A DNA stretch of 14,425 nucleotides, from contig JAITKH010000310.1 of NCBI GenBank assembly GCA_031278535.1, forward strand, positions 1 to 14,425, given 5' to 3'. Under the pieces are notes generated by a model. That model saw only the letters and a list, made by a program, of their open reading frames with translations, made no database searches and was not told the origin of the DNA. Position 1 is the stretch's first letter. The number at the start of each line of letters is the position of its first letter. This DNA comes from Planctomycetota bacterium. Its GTDB lineage: Bacteria; Planctomycetota; SZUA-567. Position numbers and translations under genes: made by a program. Below are positions 13,707 through 14,425 of the stretch, one piece after another.

Positions 13707-14000
13707 ATGGGAAAATCCGCGCGCCTGACGCTTCTCGCCCTCGCGGCTCTCGCCTTGGCCGGCGTGGCCGGCGTGGCCGGCGCCGGCGAAGAGGGCAACT
13801 GGGAAAAGTTCAAGGAAGGCATGAAAAAAGCCGGAGAGGCTGTCGCCGGCGGGACGAAAAATGCGGCCCAGGCGGTGGCGTCCGGTGCCAGGAAAACCGG
13901 ACATGCCATCGCCGAGGGCTATGAGGCGACCAAGGAATACCTCGAGGAAAAGACGGCGGACGACGCCGAAACCGCTCCCCCGGCGGAGACCGGGGAATAA
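13707..14000 (+). CDS. Small exported protein with amphipathic-helix repeats
   Basis: A 97-residue protein of unknown function. Residues 1-26 form a signal peptide (MGKSARLTLLALAALALAGV, then an Ala/Gly-rich cleavage region). The mature part is one long Lys/Glu/Ala-rich helix with recurring KAGEAV, KNAAQAV, RKTGHAI and EGYEATKEY units about 11 residues apart, an apolipoprotein- or LEA-like pattern; the tail is acidic and Pro-rich. There is no cysteine, so it is not a lipoprotein. It may associate with membranes or a surface, but that is inference. AAAGGATG lies before the start, 12 bases after smpB. The convergent Nudix gene ends ten bases beyond its stop. Confidence 0.7.
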   Translation: MGKSARLTLLALAALALAGVAGVAGAGEEGNWEKFKEGMKKAGEAVAGGTKNAAQAVASGARKTGHAIAEGYEATKEYLEEKTADDAETAPPAETGE

Positions 14001-14010
14001 CCCTCCGGCC

Positions 14011-14425
14011 TTACATCCGGACGAAGGACCAATCGAGCGGCTTCCCTCCGTCGTAGGGCATGAATCCATGGAAGGGACGCGGATCCGCGTCGAACACCAG
14101 GGGAAGAAAATGGCGGTCGCCCTCCCACATGGGCAGGGTCGGCAAGTCTTTCAATTCCACCCATGACAGCGGCCCTTCCGGGCTTGCCCGCCGGACGTCG
14201 CCGGAAAACGCGTCGATCCGGAAGATGAACCCCAGCCAATTTTCGCGCCGGGGACCGAAATTCGACCAGTTGACCGTGCCCCGGAGCGTCATGGCCAGCG
14301 CATCAACCCCGGCCTCCTCGCGGATTTCCCGAATCATGCAGGTGGCGGCGTCCTCGTCGGGAAGCATTTTCCCTCCCAATCCATTGAACTTGCCGAACTG
14401 GTCGTCGTCCGGCCTTGCCGATCGG
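14011..14425 (-). CDS. Nudix hydrolase, MutT/8-oxo-dGTP diphosphatase-like (5' end outside window)
   Basis: The minus-strand frame is open to the right edge, so the N-terminus is missing; 137 residues are visible. The Nudix box is complete: G-x5-E-x7-REIREEAGV in GKMLPDEDAATCM then IREIREEAGVD. It is preceded by QFGKFNGLGGK, a sequence typical of the branch that contains 8-oxo-dGTP diphosphatases and related nucleotide-pool cleaners. The C-terminal part (FIFRIDAFSGDV, WVELKDLPTLPMWEGDRHFLP, ending with DWSFVRM) completes the fold. It hydrolyses a nucleoside diphosphate linked to another group; sanitising oxidised nucleotides is likely but not proven. It converges with the small exported protein gene. 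Confidence 0.9.
   Translation of the reverse strand, partial: RSARPDDDQFGKFNGLGGKMLPDEDAATCMIREIREEAGVDALAMTLRGTVNWSNFGPRRENWLGFIFRIDAFSGDVRRASPEGPLSWVELKDLPTLPMWEGDRHFLPLVFDADPRPFHGFMPYDGGKPLDWSFVRM

Noticed and set aside
1..14425. CRISPR array, toxin-antitoxin or defence cluster
   Set aside because: No regularly spaced repeats, no cas genes and no recognisable defence or toxin domains were seen on either strand.

Overview
The window is a GC-rich stretch of bacterial chromosome, most likely from a Gram-negative: it has a tripartite TRAP uptake system with an exported binding protein and an HtrA/Deg protease with a signal peptide. I cannot assign a phylum from the sequence. Most genes are housekeeping or ordinary metabolism. 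The mobile-DNA traces are all decayed. I see no phage, CRISPR array or defence island.

Left part (1-1990): a decayed stretch. It holds the remains of an IS4/IS701-type transposase with a frameshift and a large internal deletion, a capsular-polysaccharide-type glycosyltransferase whose N-terminus may be broken, and a fragment of an IS5-family transposase that stops exactly where a 91-bp repeat (copy A) begins.

Middle part (1993-9684): a divergent metabolic locus. On the minus strand lie a D-2-hydroxyacid dehydrogenase, an HtrA-like serine protease with two PDZ domains, a DUF1854 protein and, after an 85-bp gap, a zinc-dependent sorbitol/threonine-dehydrogenase-like enzyme. On the plus strand lies a complete TRAP transporter, dctP-dctQ-dctM. 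The 823-bp region between the two has outward-facing sigma-70-like promoters. Two NAD-dependent oxidoreductases facing a TRAP transporter suggest uptake and oxidation of a small hydroxy- or sugar acid or a polyol, but the substrate cannot be read from the sequence. The TRAP operon is bracketed by two divergent copies (B and C) of a hairpin-bearing repeat in inverted orientation; B is also about 90% identical to copy A.

Right part (10384-14425): core genes. After an AT-rich intergenic block come, on the minus strand, tRNA-Val(CAC) with its terminator, a short 2[4Fe-4S] ferredoxin gene with its own strong promoter, coaD and a xerD-type recombinase, then an unrecognised 94-residue protein. A divergent promoter pair separates that gene from smpB and a small secreted amphipathic protein on the plus strand. 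A partial Nudix (MutT-like) hydrolase runs off the right edge on the minus strand.

The observations most worth following are the repeat family (A, B, C) with its arrangement around the TRAP operon, and the tight dehydrogenase-protease-DUF1854 gene order. Neither amounts to a demonstrated new system.
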